Of a stretch of DNA of 64,000 bases, positions 50,709 through 57,785 are shown one piece after another. Positions within the stretch are counted from its first letter, which is position 1. Each line of letters opens with the position of its first letter. The DNA is from Paludibacteraceae bacterium (GTDB lineage Bacteria; Bacteroidota; Bacteroidia; Bacteroidales; Paludibacteraceae): assembly GCA_017448985.1 (NCBI GenBank), contig JAFSKL010000014.1, forward strand, positions 1 through 64,000, written 5' to 3'. The notes below the pieces were generated by a model. It did not search any database and was not told the DNA's origin. It saw only the letters and a program-made list of their open reading frames with translations. The position numbers and the translations under genes are program-made.

Positions 50709-51391
50709 TTATAGCAAAAGTCCTCTTTGTAGGTTATTTTCTTGTTGGCTTCTTCACCTTCCACAAAATAGACTTCCACATCGGGATTATACTGCATCAG
50801 AATCCCCACATCATCGGTTGCCTTGATTTTGCCTTTCTCAATTGCCCGCATATACGCCGGACTGATGGCCAAGTAATGAAAAGCCTGCGGTGTCTGGGCA
50901 CGCATAAACTCTTTGCGATTGCGGATGTCGGTCACCTCATGGCCTTTGATCTGATACAGGGTGTCCGTCACGGGCACAGCAACCGTCACCGCCAAGTGAC
51001 TCTTCAGCGCCTCTGCCACACGACTGATGATATCCTGCGAAACGAACGGACGCGCTGCGTCATGGAACCAATAGAACGTGTCCGGATCTTTTTTGTCCTC
51101 TTTGAGATAAAGAGCAATGCCGTTCCACGAACTCTCCCAACGCTCGATGCCGCCGCTGATGAGATGTTTCACCTTGCGCCACGCGTTCTTGCGAATCAGT
51201 TCTTCCGCCTCTTTGAGCCAATCCGAATGCATGACGACGACGATCTCATGAATATAATGGGATTGCTCAAACGCATCCACTGAATGCTCCAAGACGGAAC
51301 GCCCGTCCGCTAAGGGTAAGAACTGTTTCGGCATATCTCCGCCTACTCGGCTGCCCGTTCCTCCTGCTAATATGAAAGCTATATGTTTCAT
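50705..51391 (-). CDS. ispD: IspD-family cytidylyltransferase (2-C-methyl-D-erythritol 4-phosphate or polyol-phosphate)
   Basis: 228 residues from ATG 51391 (MKHIAFILAGGTGSRVGG); a longer frame from 51433 would begin in repeat DNA. Motifs: LAGGTGSRVGGDMPKQFLPL, GGIERWESSWNGI, WFHDAARPF, and DDVGILMQ. IspD makes CDP-ME in isoprenoid synthesis; TarI-type relatives make CDP-ribitol. The location between kdsC and a CotH gene, in an envelope cluster, leaves the polyol-phosphate alternative open. Family assignment is firm; exact substrate is not. Confidence 0.78.
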   Translation of the reverse strand: MKHIAFILAGGTGSRVGGDMPKQFLPLADGRSVLEHSVDAFEQSHYIHEIVVVMHSDWLKEAEELIRKNAWRKVKHLISGGIERWESSWNGIALYLKEDKKDPDTFYWFHDAARPFVSQDIISRVAEALKSHLAVTVAVPVTDTLYQIKGHEVTDIRNRKEFMRAQTPQAFHYLAISPAYMRAIEKGKIKATDDVGILMQYNPDVEVYFVEGEEANKKITYKEDFCYK

Positions 51392-51409
51392 CGTTGTCAC
51401 TTTATGAAC

Positions 51410-51482
51410 ACGGTTTAACCACGGTTTTACCACGGTTTAACCACTACCCGATTCCGTGTCGAATCCGTGTCGAGTCCGTGTT
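51410..51482 (-). repeat. 11-mer repeats, copy 2 of the 35-bp duplicate plus a second 11-mer tract
   Basis: 51410-51444 is identical to 32274-32308 (three acggtttaacc-type 11-mers). It is followed at 51449-51481 by another three 11-mers of the form attccgtgtcg, aatccgtgtcg, agtccgtgttt. Both tracts fill the gap between kdsC and the ispD-like gene. Confidence 0.9.
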
Positions 51483-51487
51483 TTGAA

Positions 51488-51982
51488 TCACCGTGTAAGT
51501 ATCTCGTCCGCTATTTCGCGTATCGCTCCTTTACCGGCGGGAGTGTGTAAAATGCGAATATTGGGCAGATTTTTCACTTCCGGTCTGGCGTTTGGCGGGC
51601 AACACGGATATCCTACAGCCTTCAACAACTCCACATCGTTGATGTCATCGCCCACATAGCACACTTCGTCAAGCCCGATGCCCAACTGCCCGCAGATCTC
51701 TTTCGCAGCCTCCAGTTTGGTCTTGCAATTCGGATTGACTCGGCTTCCCACGCCCAAATATAAAAACTGCAGTTTGAGCTTCTCCGCGCGTGCTTTCACT
51801 ATGGCCGAATTCTCCGAAGTCAGTATGCCGCAAGGGATACCCGCCTGCTGCAAACAGACCATTCCCATACCGTCATAGACGCAGAAGCGCTTCATCGCCT
51901 CACCCGCCTCCGAATAGTACATTCCTCCGTCGGTCAGACACCCGTCCACATCCGTCAAAAAGAGCTTTATCATCATTTTCAT
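51488..51982 (-). CDS. kdsC: 3-deoxy-D-manno-octulosonate 8-phosphate phosphatase (KdsC, HAD family)
   Basis: 164 residues from ATG 51982 (MKMMIKLFLTDVDGCLTDGG); two further ATGs at 51976 and 51973 are possible starts. HAD motif I is LFLTDVDG (DxD with nucleophile Asp), motif II GILTSENS, motif IV CYVGDDINDVELL. Removes the phosphate from Kdo-8-P. A promoter -7 element ends only 14 nt upstream of the ATG, implying a leader of well under 10 nt. Located upstream of ispD, cotH and kdsD on the same strand. Confidence 0.94.
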   Translation of the reverse strand: MKMMIKLFLTDVDGCLTDGGMYYSEAGEAMKRFCVYDGMGMVCLQQAGIPCGILTSENSAIVKARAEKLKLQFLYLGVGSRVNPNCKTKLEAAKEICGQLGIGLDEVCYVGDDINDVELLKAVGYPCCPPNARPEVKNLPNIRILHTPAGKGAIREIADEILTR

Positions 51983-51995
51983 ACAAAATAGCGTG

Positions 51996-52027
51996 CAAAA
52001 GTAGTAAAAAATTTTGATATATGCAAA
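51996..52027 (-). promoter_or_regulatory. Promoter for the kdsC-ispD-cotH-kdsD run
   Basis: Minus strand: TTTG (52027-52024), 20-nt spacer, TACTTTTG (52003-51996). Its -33 half lies inside the spacer of the opposing promoter at 52013-52043. Confidence 0.78.
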
Positions 52028-52043
52028 TTTTTTTGTAATTTTG
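52013..52043 (+). promoter_or_regulatory. Promoter for the GT4/heptose run
   Basis: TTTG at 52013-52016, 19-nt spacer, TAATTTTG at 52036-52043 followed by CAGCC. The GTG start of the glycosyltransferase is at 52071. Confidence 0.78.
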
Positions 52044-52070
52044 CAGCCTGAATCGTAAAAACAGTACATT

Positions 52071-53216
52071 GTGCGCATAGGAATCGTAGGAACAACATGG
52101 CCATACCGGGGCGGATTGACGGCTTTTAACGAGCGTCTGGCAAGGCAGTTTGCGGCCGAAGGACACGAGGTGGAAATCTTCACTTTCACCTTGCAATATC
52201 CCGACTTTCTGTTCCCCGGTACGACGCAATATTCAGACACGCCGAAGCCGGAAGACCTGTCCATTCATCGCACGATGAACAGCATCAATCCGTTTTCGTG
52301 GTTCAAAACGGCGCGCGCCATCCGCAAAGCCGGCATCGAGTTACTCGTTATCAAGTTCTGGATCCCGCTGATGGCGCCTTGTCTGGGCACTATCGCGCGT
52401 CTCGCGCGTAGAAAAGGAATACGCGTAGTGTCTATCCTCGACAATGTTATTCCGCATGAACCGCATTTCTGGGACAAATGGCTCATTCGCTATTTCGTTC
52501 GAAGCGTCGATCGTTTCGTGGCGATGTCGGCGAGCGTCAGGGACGATTGCCTCTCGTTCCTTCCTGCGTCCCGCAAAGATTGTGTGGCTCTTACCGTTCA
52601 TCCTTTGTATGACAATTTCGGGCAGGCTGTTCCCAAAGACGAAGCACGAAAGTCCTTAGTCCTGCCGCAAGATGCGACCATACTCCTTTTCTTCGGATTT
52701 ATCCGGGACTACAAAGGTCTTGACCTGCTGATGAAGGCCTATGCGAAAGTGCAAAAGGCGAAGGACGATGTACAAAGGGATCTTCTGCTTGTGGTGGCCG
52801 GTGAATTCTACAACAACGGCGAGCAGTACAAGACTTTGGAGCGCGAGTTGCAACTCGAAGGCAAGATAGCGTGGCACACGGATTTTATTCCGGACGAGCG
52901 AGTTCGATACTATTTTTCAGCGGCGGATCTCATTGTGCAACCTTACAAATCCGCTACACAAAGCGGTGTGACGCAGATAGCTTACCATTTCGAGCGACCG
53001 ATGCTGGTGACAAATGTCGGCGGCTTGGCAGAGATTGTGCCTGACGGCAAAGTGGGTTATGTGTGCCAAGTGAACGAGGACGATGTGGCTAAAGCCATCG
53101 GGCATTTCGCCGGTATGGGCAAGGCTCAACGGGAAGAACGTTTTCAGGCAAACATCCGCCATGAGAAACAGAAATACGCATGGTCAAACATGACCAAACT
53201 GATAATTGACAACTGA
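52071..53216 (+). CDS. Group 1 glycosyltransferase (GT4)
   Basis: 381 residues, GTG start (MRIGIVGTTWPYRGGLTAFN). GT-B fold: acceptor loop YRGGLTAFNERLARQFAAEGHEV, donor-domain blocks LLFFGFIRDYKGLDLLMKAY and the E/G-rich FERPMLVTNVGGLAEIVPDGKVGYVC. No TM segments. It leads the heptose operon, so a role in transferring heptose or an adjacent sugar is likely but the donor is not evident from sequence. hddA begins 12 nt after its stop. Confidence 0.88.
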   Translation: MRIGIVGTTWPYRGGLTAFNERLARQFAAEGHEVEIFTFTLQYPDFLFPGTTQYSDTPKPEDLSIHRTMNSINPFSWFKTARAIRKAGIELLVIKFWIPLMAPCLGTIARLARRKGIRVVSILDNVIPHEPHFWDKWLIRYFVRSVDRFVAMSASVRDDCLSFLPASRKDCVALTVHPLYDNFGQAVPKDEARKSLVLPQDATILLFFGFIRDYKGLDLLMKAYAKVQKAKDDVQRDLLLVVAGEFYNNGEQYKTLERELQLEGKIAWHTDFIPDERVRYYFSAADLIVQPYKSATQSGVTQIAYHFERPMLVTNVGGLAEIVPDGKVGYVCQVNEDDVAKAIGHFAGMGKAQREERFQANIRHEKQKYAWSNMTKLIIDN

Positions 53217-53228
53217 TTACAGAAACTT

Positions 53229-54254
53229 ATGATAATTCGAAGTAAAGCGCCGTTGAGGCTTGGATTAGCCGGTGGAGGAACGGATGTGTCCCCTTACTCG
53301 GACTTGTACGGCGGAGCCATTTTGAACGCAACCATTTCGCTCTACGCGTACACGACCATTGAGCCGCTCAATAACGGCAGGATTGTTTTCTCCTCGCCGG
53401 ACGCTGGGCTGGAAGAAGTCTATGACGCCGCGGAGGCATTGGATACCAACGGCTATTTTGTGCTGGCAAAAGGTGTCTATAACCGCGTAGTGAAAGACTT
53501 TACGCACAAACCCTTGTCATTCAAAATCACGAGCCATGTCGATTCGCCTGCCGGAAGCGGCTTAGGAACATCGAGCACGCTGGTAGTCAGCATCTTAGGT
53601 GCTTTTTCCGAATGGTTAAAACTGCCTCTCGGCGAGTACGATTTGGCGCGTCTGGCTTACGAGATTGAACGCAAAGACTTGGCTATGGCCGGTGGCAAGC
53701 AAGACCAGTACGCCGCCACCTTCGGAGGATTCAACTACATGCAATTCCTTCAGGACGACAAAGTGATCGTCAATCCTTTGCGTATCCGCCAGCGTTACCA
53801 GGACGAACTGGCACACAACCTGTTGCTGTACTACACCGAGACAAGTCATGTCAGCGCAGAGATCATACAAGGCCAGATTGACAACGTGAAGGCCAAGAAT
53901 GAGCGTTCCATCGAGGCCATGCACCAGCTCAAAGAGCAAGCCGTGTGGATGAAAGAGAGCCTGCTCAAAGGCGACATAGATGCCATCGGAGATATTCTCA
54001 ATTTTGGTTGGGAACACAAGAAAAAAACCGCTTCGGGCATCACCAATCCGTTGTTAGATGACATCTACCAAACGGCATTGGCTGCAGGCGCTACAGGTGG
54101 CAAAGTGAGTGGAGCCGGAGGAGGAGGATTCATGTTCTTCTACTGCCCCGGAACCAGCCGATATGCCGTTGAGAAAGCACTCACAACACGCTTCTCGGGC
54201 CAAGTCAAACGATATGAATTTACACAGGAAGGATTAAAAACATGGACACTATAA
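53229..54254 (+). CDS. hddA: D-glycero-alpha-D-manno-heptose 7-phosphate kinase (GHMP family)
   Basis: 341 residues. GHMP kinase motifs: MIIRSKAPLRLGLAGGGTDV at the start, ATP-binding SPAGSGLGTSSTL (about residues 98-110), and C-terminal GGKVSGAGGGGFMFFYCP. This matches HddA, which makes heptose 1,7-bisphosphate in the GDP-heptose pathway. The fucokinase-like alternative is excluded by the adjoining gmhA, hddC and gmhB activities. Overlaps gmhA by 13 bp. Confidence 0.94.
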   Translation: MIIRSKAPLRLGLAGGGTDVSPYSDLYGGAILNATISLYAYTTIEPLNNGRIVFSSPDAGLEEVYDAAEALDTNGYFVLAKGVYNRVVKDFTHKPLSFKITSHVDSPAGSGLGTSSTLVVSILGAFSEWLKLPLGEYDLARLAYEIERKDLAMAGGKQDQYAATFGGFNYMQFLQDDKVIVNPLRIRQRYQDELAHNLLLYYTETSHVSAEIIQGQIDNVKAKNERSIEAMHQLKEQAVWMKESLLKGDIDAIGDILNFGWEHKKKTASGITNPLLDDIYQTALAAGATGGKVSGAGGGGFMFFYCPGTSRYAVEKALTTRFSGQVKRYEFTQEGLKTWTL

Positions 54255-54820
54255 TTCGTTCTATTGAAGACAGCATCGCCACCAAACAGCAGATTCTAAA
54301 CAACAGCCGTTTGTTGGAAACGATTCAGGCGGTGGCAGCAGTGATGGTCAAAGCGCTGCGTGAAGGCAAGCGTATTCTTTGGTGTGGCAACGGAGGAAGT
54401 GCAGCCGACGCGCAACATCTGGCAGCCGAATTGTCCGGGCGCTTCTATTACGATCGTCCGCCCTTGAACTCCGAGGCGCTGCATTGCAACACTTCGTATC
54501 TCACAGCCGTCGCCAATGACTACGGCTACGACCTCATCTATTCGCGAATGATCGACGGCGCTTGTCATCCGGGTGATGTACTTGTCGGCATCTCCACTTC
54601 CGGTAACTCGAAGAATATCTGCAATGCCTTTCGCAAAGCGAAACAACTGGGTGTCATCACCGTGGCGCTGACAGGCTCTACCGGCGGCGAGATGAAAGAT
54701 CTTTCGGACTTCCTGCTCAATGTGCCTTCCGATGACACACCGCGTATCCAGGAAAGCCACATTATGCTCGGACATATCATCTGTGAACTCGTCGAAGCCG
54801 AGATGTTTCCACGGGAATAA
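54242..54820 (+). CDS. gmhA: Sedoheptulose-7-phosphate isomerase
   Basis: 192 residues, SIS fold: ILWCGNGGSAADAQHLAAELSG and LVGISTSGNSKNICNAFRKA, with the ESHIMLGHIICELVE helix near the end carrying metal-site residues. Converts sedoheptulose 7-phosphate to D-glycero-D-manno-heptose 7-phosphate. The stop lies at the start of a 44-bp dispersed repeat. Confidence 0.96.
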   Translation: MDTIIRSIEDSIATKQQILNNSRLLETIQAVAAVMVKALREGKRILWCGNGGSAADAQHLAAELSGRFYYDRPPLNSEALHCNTSYLTAVANDYGYDLIYSRMIDGACHPGDVLVGISTSGNSKNICNAFRKAKQLGVITVALTGSTGGEMKDLSDFLLNVPSDDTPRIQESHIMLGHIICELVEAEMFPRE

Positions 54821-54863
54821 CTGAAATAATCGTTCGAAAGAATGTGAGATAAGAAAACTGAAT
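54820..54863 (+). repeat. 44-bp dispersed repeat, second copy
   Basis: Matches 13935-13978 at 38 of 44 positions by hand alignment, with actgaaataatcgttcgaa identical in both. It lies between gmhA and hddC; the repeat's final actgaat overlaps the ATG of the next gene at 54862. Confidence 0.82.
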
Positions 54864-56025
54864 GTTTCAAGAGGCCGTCATATTAGCGGGAGGATTCGGG
54901 ACTCGTTTGAGTCATGTGGTAAGCGATGTGCCCAAGCCGATGGCGCCTGTTTATGGCAAGCCGTTTCTATGCTATGTGCTCGACCTTCTCGTCAATGCCG
55001 GTATCCGACGCATCGTGCTGGCTACGGGCTACAAGCATGAAGTGATCGAGTCCTGGTTCGGGCCTGAATATCGTGGCGCAGAAATCGTTTATTCGCACGA
55101 AGACACACCGCTTTTCACCGGTGGAGCTATACGGCAAGCGGCCCGATTGCTGACGAGCGAGGATTTTGTAGTGCTGAACGGAGACACACTATTCGACATC
55201 GATTTTGGCAAACTTTACGAGTTTCACGCGTCACATAGCGCAAACCTGACCGTGGCCTTGCGCCATGTGGATGACACGAGCCGGTATGGCGCCGTACAAT
55301 GTGCAGACAATAGAATCGTCGCTTTTCACGAGAAAACGGACAGCCACGGAGCCGGCGACATCAACGGCGGAATTTATGCCATCAATCGTGCTTGGCTGAT
55401 GAACCAAGACCTGCCGACCAAATTCTCCTTCGAGAAAGAATTGATGCAACCTTTAGCCGGCGCAGAAGGGTTCTACGGACTCAGTTTTAACACCTATTTC
55501 ATCGATATCGGCGTGCCGGAGGACTATTTCCGTGCACAGGATGAATTCCGCGCCCATTACAACAACGATGCGTTCCTGTTCCTCGACCGTGACGGTATTC
55601 TGAACAAGCATCTCTTGGGCGATTATGTGCGCAACTGGAGCATGTGGGAATGGCTTCCCGGAGTATTGGAAACGATGCCCAAACTGGCAAAGCGTTACCA
55701 ACGCATCTTCATCGTCTCCAACCAACAAGGTGTAGGCAAAGGACTGATGACCTCCGAAGAGTTGGCGGATATACATCGTCGAATGTTAGCCGACATAGAA
55801 GCGGCCGGCGGACGCATAGACAAAGTCTATGTATGTACGGAATTGGAGAGTGCTCACAGCCCGAATCGCAAACCAGAACCAGGCATGGCGTTACAAGCAC
55901 AACGCGATTTTCCCGAAGTCGATTTTCATCGCTCGGTTATGGTAGGAGACAGCTCTTCGGATGAACAGTTTGCGCGCAACTTACGAATGCGCTTTGTCGA
56001 AAGCATGCCAGCCTTGGGCCTTTAG
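54862..56025 (+). CDS. hddC: Fused heptose-1-phosphate guanylyltransferase and heptose bisphosphate phosphatase
   Basis: 387 residues in two domains. Residues 1 to about 230 are a nucleotidyltransferase (VILAGGFGTRLSHVVSDVPKP, YGKPFLCYVLDLL, LNGDTLFDIDF) like HddC, which makes GDP-heptose. Residues about 238-387 are a HAD phosphatase of the GmhB type (FLFLDRDGILNKHLLGDYV, FIVSNQQGVGKGLMT, RKPEPGMAL, VGDSSSDEQFA). With gmhA and hddA, the three genes cover all four steps to GDP-D-glycero-alpha-D-manno-heptose. The last 45 bp overlap the thiL gene tail to tail. Confidence 0.93.
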   Translation: MFQEAVILAGGFGTRLSHVVSDVPKPMAPVYGKPFLCYVLDLLVNAGIRRIVLATGYKHEVIESWFGPEYRGAEIVYSHEDTPLFTGGAIRQAARLLTSEDFVVLNGDTLFDIDFGKLYEFHASHSANLTVALRHVDDTSRYGAVQCADNRIVAFHEKTDSHGAGDINGGIYAINRAWLMNQDLPTKFSFEKELMQPLAGAEGFYGLSFNTYFIDIGVPEDYFRAQDEFRAHYNNDAFLFLDRDGILNKHLLGDYVRNWSMWEWLPGVLETMPKLAKRYQRIFIVSNQQGVGKGLMTSEELADIHRRMLADIEAAGGRIDKVYVCTELESAHSPNRKPEPGMALQAQRDFPEVDFHRSVMVGDSSSDEQFARNLRMRFVESMPALGL

Positions 56026-57018
56026 TTCCAGTTCCTCCCCGTTTCGACCGATCAGGTTACAGCCGTACTCAGGCTTGGTGATGTGACCGATGATATACAA
56101 GTCATCGATAGGTATCAGTTTCTCATAGTCGTCCAACGAACAGGTGAAGAGCAGTTCATAGTCCTCGCCGCCGTTCAGGGCACAGGTGACGATATTCAGA
56201 TTCATTTCCTCTGCCAGTGATGCCGCCTCAAAGTCAATCGGCAGCTTATCCTCATAGACGCAACATCCCACTTTCGACTGCGTACAGATATGCAGCAATT
56301 CGGAGGACAAACCATCACTCACATCCATCATCGCCGTCGGCTTGACATCGGCCTTGCGCAGCGCCTCCAGAATATCCCGCCGTGCTTCGGGTTTCAATTG
56401 CCGTTCCAGCAGATACTCTTTGCCCGCAAAATCCGGTTGCTCGGCATTGGCCAAACGCTCGCGTTCAAGGAGCTGCAAGCCCATATACGCCGTGCCTAAG
56501 TTACCGCTGACGCAAATCAAGTCGTTTAACTTAGCTCCGTCGCGATAGACGATCTCGTCTGCTTTTGCGGTGCCGAGACAGGTAATAGAGATAGTGAGTC
56601 CTGTCATCGAAGCACAGGTGTCGCCGCCTACGAGATCCACATTATAGCGCTCGCAAGCCATGCGGATTCCCGCATACAACGCCTCAATATCCTCCACGGA
56701 AAAACGCTTGCTGATACCCAGACTCACTGTCAACTGCGTCGGCGTGCCGTTCATCGCGTAGATATCCGAGAAATTGACCACGGCGGCCTTGTAACCCAGA
56801 TGCTTCAACGGCACGTACTCCAAGTTGAAATGAATGCCCTCCAACAGCATATCCGTTGTCATCAGCACTCGATTTTCGCTTTTGGCATCACCAAAAGCCA
56901 TCACCGCACAGTCATCACCCACACCTTTCTTCGTGCTGGGTTGAACGATTTTCAGGTCCTTCGTCAGATGCCGAATAAGCCCGAACTCACCATATTCTGA
57001 AATCTCTGTTCTTTCCAT
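55981..57018 (-). CDS. thiL: Thiamine-monophosphate kinase
   Basis: 345 residues from ATG 57018 (MERTEISEYGEFGLIRHLTK), the usual ThiL start; a longer open frame from 57276 runs through the promoter region and ruvA. AIR-synthase-like fold: KGVGDDCAVMAFG near residue 28, DMLLEGIHF, KAAVVNFSDIYAMNGTP, VGGDTCAS and MMDVSDGLSSEL. Phosphorylates TMP to TPP. The last 15 codons overlap the end of the hddC-gmhB gene on the opposite strand. Confidence 0.95.
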   Translation of the reverse strand: MERTEISEYGEFGLIRHLTKDLKIVQPSTKKGVGDDCAVMAFGDAKSENRVLMTTDMLLEGIHFNLEYVPLKHLGYKAAVVNFSDIYAMNGTPTQLTVSLGISKRFSVEDIEALYAGIRMACERYNVDLVGGDTCASMTGLTISITCLGTAKADEIVYRDGAKLNDLICVSGNLGTAYMGLQLLERERLANAEQPDFAGKEYLLERQLKPEARRDILEALRKADVKPTAMMDVSDGLSSELLHICTQSKVGCCVYEDKLPIDFEAASLAEEMNLNIVTCALNGGEDYELLFTCSLDDYEKLIPIDDLYIIGHITKPEYGCNLIGRNGEELELKAQGWHAFDKAHS

Positions 57019-57038
57019 AAGCGCACATAATTGGCATG

Positions 57039-57046
57039 CAAAAGTA
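57039..57046 (-). promoter_or_regulatory. -7 element upstream of thiL
   Basis: Minus strand TACTTTTG, 20 nt upstream of the thiL ATG. No convincing -33 TTTG at the usual distance. Confidence 0.55.
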
Positions 57047-57127
57047 GTAAAAATAGTTGAGAAAGTGAAATAGAAAGTGAAAAAATTAAGAAAATGCACA
57101 CTTTTTTTGATAAATATGCCCGCGCGC

Positions 57128-57158
57128 TTGCGTATATGAATTTTTTTTTGTACTTTTG
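57128..57158 (+). promoter_or_regulatory. Promoter for ruvA-sprA
   Basis: TTG at 57128-57130, 20-nt spacer with a T-tract, TACTTTTG at 57151-57158. The ruvA ATG is at 57176, so the leader is about 10 nt. The sequence before the spacer (cgcgcttgc) also precedes the promoter at 24892. Confidence 0.75.
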
Positions 57159-57175
57159 TCGGCTTTTTGTATGTT

Positions 57176-57781
57176 ATGATAGAATATATTAAAGGAATAT
57201 TGACGGAATTGAATCCGACGGAGGCGGTAATAGAAGCTGCCGGCGTGGGGTATGACATTGCCATCACATTGCCCACCTATTCCGCCATGGTGGGACAGGA
57301 AGACAAAGAGGCCAAACTGTTTGTGACGGAGGTGATTCGTGAAGATACGCACGAGCTATACGGCTTTGTGGTACGTGCTGAACGGCAGTTGTTCGAGTTG
57401 CTGATGACGGTCAGCGGCGTGGGTGCTGCTACGGCTCGGATGATTATGTCCGCTTTTTCGGCGGAAGAGTTACGGATGTTGATTGCTACCGGTAACTCCA
57501 AAGGAATGGCAAAAGTGAAAGGTCTCGGTCCCAAAACGGCCCAGCGCATCATCGTGGACCTCAAGGACAAAGCGATCAAACTGGATATGGGCGGCGATCC
57601 GACGGAGATTCCTATGCTGGATGTAGAAGCCGACAGCGGCGTAAAAGCCGAAGCCGTAAGCGCATTGACAATGTTAGGTTTTGCAACAAACGCAAGCGCT
57701 AAGGCTGTGGACAAGATTTTGAAGGCCGATCCGACACAAAAAGTGGAAGCCGTGATTAGAGAAGCATTGAAAATGCTATAA
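57176..57781 (+). CDS. ruvA: Holliday junction branch-migration protein RuvA
   Basis: 201 residues from ATG 57176 (MIEYIKGILTELNPTEAVIE). Three domains: OB fold (1-65), two HhH motifs (VSGVGAATARMIMSAF and VKGLGPKTAQRIIVDLKDK), and a C-terminal UBA-like domain (AVSALTMLGFATNASAKAVD) that contacts RuvB. RuvA tetramers hold four-way junctions for RuvB. A neighbouring ruvA and sprA is a familiar order in Bacteroidota. Confidence 0.97.
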   Translation: MIEYIKGILTELNPTEAVIEAAGVGYDIAITLPTYSAMVGQEDKEAKLFVTEVIREDTHELYGFVVRAERQLFELLMTVSGVGAATARMIMSAFSAEELRMLIATGNSKGMAKVKGLGPKTAQRIIVDLKDKAIKLDMGGDPTEIPMLDVEADSGVKAEAVSALTMLGFATNASAKAVDKILKADPTQKVEAVIREALKML

Positions 57782-57785
57782 CGAT

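Noticed and set aside
57019..57276. 86-residue N-terminal extension of ThiL
   Set aside because: It would start inside ruvA and pass through both promoters; ThiL homologues begin near MERTEISEYGEFG.
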